Both the position numbers and the translations under genes were made by a program. From contig JAEWGI010000016.1 in NCBI GenBank assembly GCA_023388355.1, positions 1 to 64,000 on the forward strand: a stretch of 64,000 nucleotides of DNA. The letters run 5' to 3'. Of the stretch, positions 61,600 to 64,000 are shown in pieces. This DNA comes from Pseudomonadota bacterium. GTDB taxonomy: Bacteria; Pseudomonadota; Gammaproteobacteria; Xanthomonadales; Xanthomonadaceae. Position 1 is the first letter of the stretch. Each line of letters opens with the position of its first letter. Below the pieces are notes generated by a model, which was not told where the DNA came from, made no database searches, and saw nothing but the letters and a program-made list of their open reading frames with translations.

Positions 61600-63270
61600 A
61601 TGCGCCTGGCCGTCCTGTCCCTGCTGCTGCTCCTGCCGCTGTCCGTCCGCGCCGATGCAACCCCCGCGACGGACGAGGTCGCCGCGTTCGCCGCGCGCGC
61701 CCTGGCCGACAACTGCGAGCCCGACGCACCGGGCATGGCGGTGCTGCTGGCCCGCGGCGACGAGGTGCTCTATCGCGGCGCCTGCGGCCGGGCCAGCCTG
61801 GAGCTGCACGTGCCGCTGTCGCCCGATCACGTGTTCCGCATCGGCTCGGTGACCAAGCAGTTCGCCGCGGCCGCGGTGCTGAAGCTGGCCGAGGACGGGC
61901 GTCTGTCGCTGGACGATCCGCTCACCCGCTTCCTCCCCGACTATCCCGGCGGCGAAGCGATCACCGTGCGCATGCTGCTCGACCACACCTCCGGCGTCCG
62001 CAGCTACACCGACATCCCCAGGGTGATGGGCGAAGGCCTGATCATGCGGGACCTGGACACCGCCGGGCTGGTGGACAGCTTCAAGGACGAGAAGCCCGAC
62101 TTCGCGCCCGGCGAGGGCTGGCGCTACAACAACTCCGGCTACGTGCTGGTGGGCGCGGTGATCGAGGCCGCCAGCGGGATGCCCTGGCACGCCTACCTCG
62201 ACCAGGCGTTCTTCGCGCCGCTGGGCATGCGCCACACCGGCTACGGCAACCAGGCCGAGGCGGTGATCCCCGGCCACGTCAGCGGCTACACGCGCAACGG
62301 CGAGCGCTGGGCGCAGGCGCGCCACCTGAGCATGACCCAGCCGCACGCGGCCGGCGCGCTGGTGTCCACGGTGGACGACCTGCTGCGCTGGAACCGCGCG
62401 CTGCACGAGGGCAAGGTGCTGCGCGATGCCAGCTACCGCGCGATGACCACGCCCGCCGGCAAGGCGGCCGGACACGACTACGGCTTCGGCATCGCCGTCG
62501 GCAGCCTGCGCGGGCAGCGCAAGCTCGAGCACGGCGGCGGCATCTTCGGCTTCAGCAGCGCGCTGACCTATCTGCCCGACGACGGGCTGACCGTGGCGGT
62601 GCTGTACAACGCCGATGGCGCCCGGCCCGGCATGCTCGGCACCGGACGCCTCGCCCAGCTGCTGGCGGCGCAGGCCATCGGCCAGCCCTACCCGGACAAG
62701 ACCCCGATCGAGGTGGACGAGGCGACCCTGCGCCAGTACGAAGGCGTCTACCGCATCGATGCCGGCGACGTCCGCGTGCTGCGCGTCTCCGACGGTCGCC
62801 TGACCTCGCAGCGTACCGACGGCCCCACGTACGTGCTGCTGCCGGTGGGCCGGGACAGCTTCGCGTTCGAGGAAGGCTTCTCGCGGATGGAGTTCGAGCG
62901 CGACGCGCAGGGCGCTGTCGCCGCGATGCGCTACTTCCCCGAGGACGAAGGCGACGGCGAAGTGGTGGCGCGCAGCGACGAACCGCTGCCGCCCGGCCGC
63001 AAGGCCATCGCGCTGCCGCGCGAGGCGCTGGAGCGCATCGTCGGCACCTACACCGGCAGCGGCATGACCCTGACCGTGCTGCTCGACGGCGACACGCCGC
63101 GCGCCCAGCTGGCCGGGCAGCCGGCGTTCGAGATCTTCGCCGAATCGGAATCGAAGTTCTTCCTCAAGGTGGTCGAGGCCACGCTCGAATTCGCGCCGGA
63201 ACCGGGCGAGGCCGCGCAGGTCACGCTGCGGCAGGGCGGGCAGGCGCTGGTGTTTGAACGAGCGCGGTAG
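61600..63270 (+). CDS. Class-C-beta-lactamase-like serine hydrolase
   Basis: A 556-residue secreted protein with a signal peptide (LLLLLPLSVRA). The serine-hydrolase domain has S83-V-T-K86 in FRIGSVTKQFAAAA, the Y-x-N motif in WRYNNSGYVLVGAVI and H-G-G-G in LEHGGGIFGFSS. After residue 375 come two beta-rich parts (LRQYEGVYRIDAG; LERIVGTYTGSGM) of the DUF3471/lipocalin-like kind. Such proteins are usually esterases or D-aminopeptidases; beta-lactamase activity should not be assumed. Confidence 0.88.
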   Translation: MRLAVLSLLLLLPLSVRADATPATDEVAAFAARALADNCEPDAPGMAVLLARGDEVLYRGACGRASLELHVPLSPDHVFRIGSVTKQFAAAAVLKLAEDGRLSLDDPLTRFLPDYPGGEAITVRMLLDHTSGVRSYTDIPRVMGEGLIMRDLDTAGLVDSFKDEKPDFAPGEGWRYNNSGYVLVGAVIEAASGMPWHAYLDQAFFAPLGMRHTGYGNQAEAVIPGHVSGYTRNGERWAQARHLSMTQPHAAGALVSTVDDLLRWNRALHEGKVLRDASYRAMTTPAGKAAGHDYGFGIAVGSLRGQRKLEHGGGIFGFSSALTYLPDDGLTVAVLYNADGARPGMLGTGRLAQLLAAQAIGQPYPDKTPIEVDEATLRQYEGVYRIDAGDVRVLRVSDGRLTSQRTDGPTYVLLPVGRDSFAFEEGFSRMEFERDAQGAVAAMRYFPEDEGDGEVVARSDEPLPPGRKAIALPREALERIVGTYTGSGMTLTVLLDGDTPRAQLAGQPAFEIFAESESKFFLKVVEATLEFAPEPGEAAQVTLRQGGQALVFERAR

Positions 63271-63310
63271 GCGGTTGCAACACGGCTCGATCGCTCTTTT
63301 CCGGTCTTGT

Positions 63311-63425
63311 GCTCCCTCCCCCGCTTGCGGGGGAGGGTTGGGGCGGGGGCCAGCGGTGGCGCGATCTTCCCGCGCGCTTCGCGCGGGCCCCCATCCCGGC
63401 CTTCCCCCGCAAGCGGGGGAAGGGG
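63311..63425. repeat. BIME-like palindromic repeat (family A)
   Basis: GCTCCCTCCCC-CGCTTGCG-GGGGAGGGTTGGGGCGGGGGC, a core with CGCGCGCTTCGCGCG, and CCTTCCCCC-GCAAG-CGGGGGAAGG. It lies between convergent genes (serine hydrolase and the oxidoreductase). Same plan as the copies at 8148, 8307 and 54301. Confidence 0.8.
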
Positions 63426-63456
63426 CAGATCTGGCTCGTGCGCGAAGTCCAGCGCC

Positions 63457-64000
63457 CTACGCCGCCTGCACGATCCTCAGCGGGTTGTCCCACTCGCGCA
63501 GCAGCTCCGCCTCGCGTGCCTTCGCGGCCTGCAGGTGGGCTTCCTTGACGTGGCCGTAGCCGCGGATCTGCTCGGGAATGCCGGCGATCTCGGCGGCAAG
63601 GTCGACGTTGCCGGCGTCCAGCTTCTCCAGCAGCCCGCCCACCGTGCGCTCGTAGTCCTCGATCAGCTGCCGCTCCATGCGCCGCTCGGCGGTGCGGCCG
63701 AACACGTCGAACGGTCCGCCGCGCAGCCCGCGCAGCTTCGCCAGCAGGCCGAAGGCCTTGAACACCCATGGCCCGTATTCGCGCTTGACCAGCTCGCCGT
63801 TTGCGTTGGTCTTGGCCAGCAGCGGCGGCGCGAGGTGGAAGTGCAGCGTGTAATCGCCGTCGAACTGCTGCTCGACCCGCCGCCGGAACTCGCCGCTGGT
63901 ATACAGGCGCGCCACTTCGTACTCGTCCTTGTAGGCCATCAGCTTGAAGAAGTAGCGCGCGACCGCTTCCGACAGGTCGTTCGAGCCCGGCGCGCCGACC
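63457..64000 (-). CDS. Indolepyruvate ferredoxin oxidoreductase-type protein, C-terminal part
   Basis: The last 181 codons of a gene that continues beyond the window edge. APGSNDLSEAVARYFFKLMA and YKDEYEVARLYTSGEF, with LHFHLAPPLLAK and YGPWVFKAFGLLAKLRGLRG, are features of the C-terminal region of the long (about 1200-residue) proteobacterial indolepyruvate ferredoxin oxidoreductase. The family decarboxylates aryl- or branched 2-oxoacids to acyl-CoA. The TPP-binding and iron-sulfur portions are outside the window. The first in-window ATG (63939) is internal. Confidence 0.85.
   Translation of the reverse strand, partial: VGAPGSNDLSEAVARYFFKLMAYKDEYEVARLYTSGEFRRRVEQQFDGDYTLHFHLAPPLLAKTNANGELVKREYGPWVFKAFGLLAKLRGLRGGPFDVFGRTAERRMERQLIEDYERTVGGLLEKLDAGNVDLAAEIAGIPEQIRGYGHVKEAHLQAAKAREAELLREWDNPLRIVQAA

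Noticed and set aside
57553..62532. A 1659-codon open frame on the minus strand opposite the patatin and serine hydrolase genes.
   Set aside because: It is a GC-bias shadow. Its translation is low-complexity (His/Arg/Gln/Ala), with no domain or start signal, and it crosses two well-supported plus-strand genes.

Overview
This 64 kb window is a high-GC bacterial chromosome segment. Gene content, synteny and protein sequences fit a gammaproteobacterium of the Xanthomonadaceae/Lysobacteraceae type (Lysobacter, Luteimonas, Pseudoxanthomonas relatives). The evidence is the tsaD-rpsU-yqeY and dnaG genes, an aa3-type cytochrome oxidase cluster with heme A genes, short bifunctional PutA, many GTG starts, strong GC3 bias, and abundant REP/BIME palindromes of the sort known in that group. 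This is inference from protein resemblance; no database search was run.

Layout. 1-128: the end of an IS481-type element abutting the stop codon of a VanZ-like gene. 124-7036 (mostly minus strand): VanZ-like, MidA-type methyltransferase, pteridine reductase (+), DUF6159 membrane protein, folK, YbdG-type mechanosensitive channel, folB, tsaD. 7180-15380 (+): rpsU, yqeY, a palindromic repeat block, an SSAT-like acetyltransferase, a DUF1624-like membrane acyltransferase, two tandem class-A-like serine hydrolases, a YihY/BrkB protein, then dnaG. 15518-17142: a probable nuclease effector (DNA/RNA non-specific endonuclease motif) overlapping a small putative immunity gene. 17164-25343 (minus): the cytochrome c oxidase locus ctaC-ctaD-small ORF-ctaG-ctaE, DUF2909 on the opposite strand, then SURF1-like, a membrane-anchored assembly candidate, ctaA and cyoE/ctaB. 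25800-29108: putA, which carries an in-frame palindromic repeat insertion. 29221-34341: palindromic repeats, an orphan P450, small hypotheticals, a TonB-like anchored protein, DUF378 and fasciclin genes divergent from a CarH/LitR-like MerR regulator. 34556-39036: htpG, a YdeI-type protein, an IS3-type element whose orfA is frameshifted, and a decayed IS5-type remnant. 39075-41965: lipocalin, MscS-type channel, MECR-like oxidoreductase. 42012-51291: LysR regulator divergent from a tripartite RND efflux operon with two SDR genes embedded. 51321-52853: folE and a YchJ-like gene between REP doublets, plus a 28-bp perfect inverted repeat. 52949-63270: an envelope-directed series (MltB-type transglycosylase, Tet-like MFS exporter, two lipoproteins including an I78-type inhibitor, SGNH hydrolase, a giant membrane patatin, a class-C-like serine hydrolase). 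63457-64000: 3' end of a probable indolepyruvate ferredoxin oxidoreductase gene.

How genes work together. FolE, FolB, FolK and a pteridine reductase cover several tetrahydropterin/folate steps. The cox locus encodes the three core oxidase subunits, copper insertion (CtaG), a SURF1 assembly factor and the two heme A enzymes. The LysR-controlled cluster supplies inner-membrane pump, adaptor and outer-membrane channel. TsaD, RpsU and DnaG are core information genes. The points I think most deserve follow-up are the nuclease/immunity pair, the repeat insertion inside the PutA proline dehydrogenase domain, the B12-type MerR regulator with an altered upper-ligand residue, the tandem serine hydrolases beside dnaG, and the patatin whose catalytic parts are about 690 residues apart.
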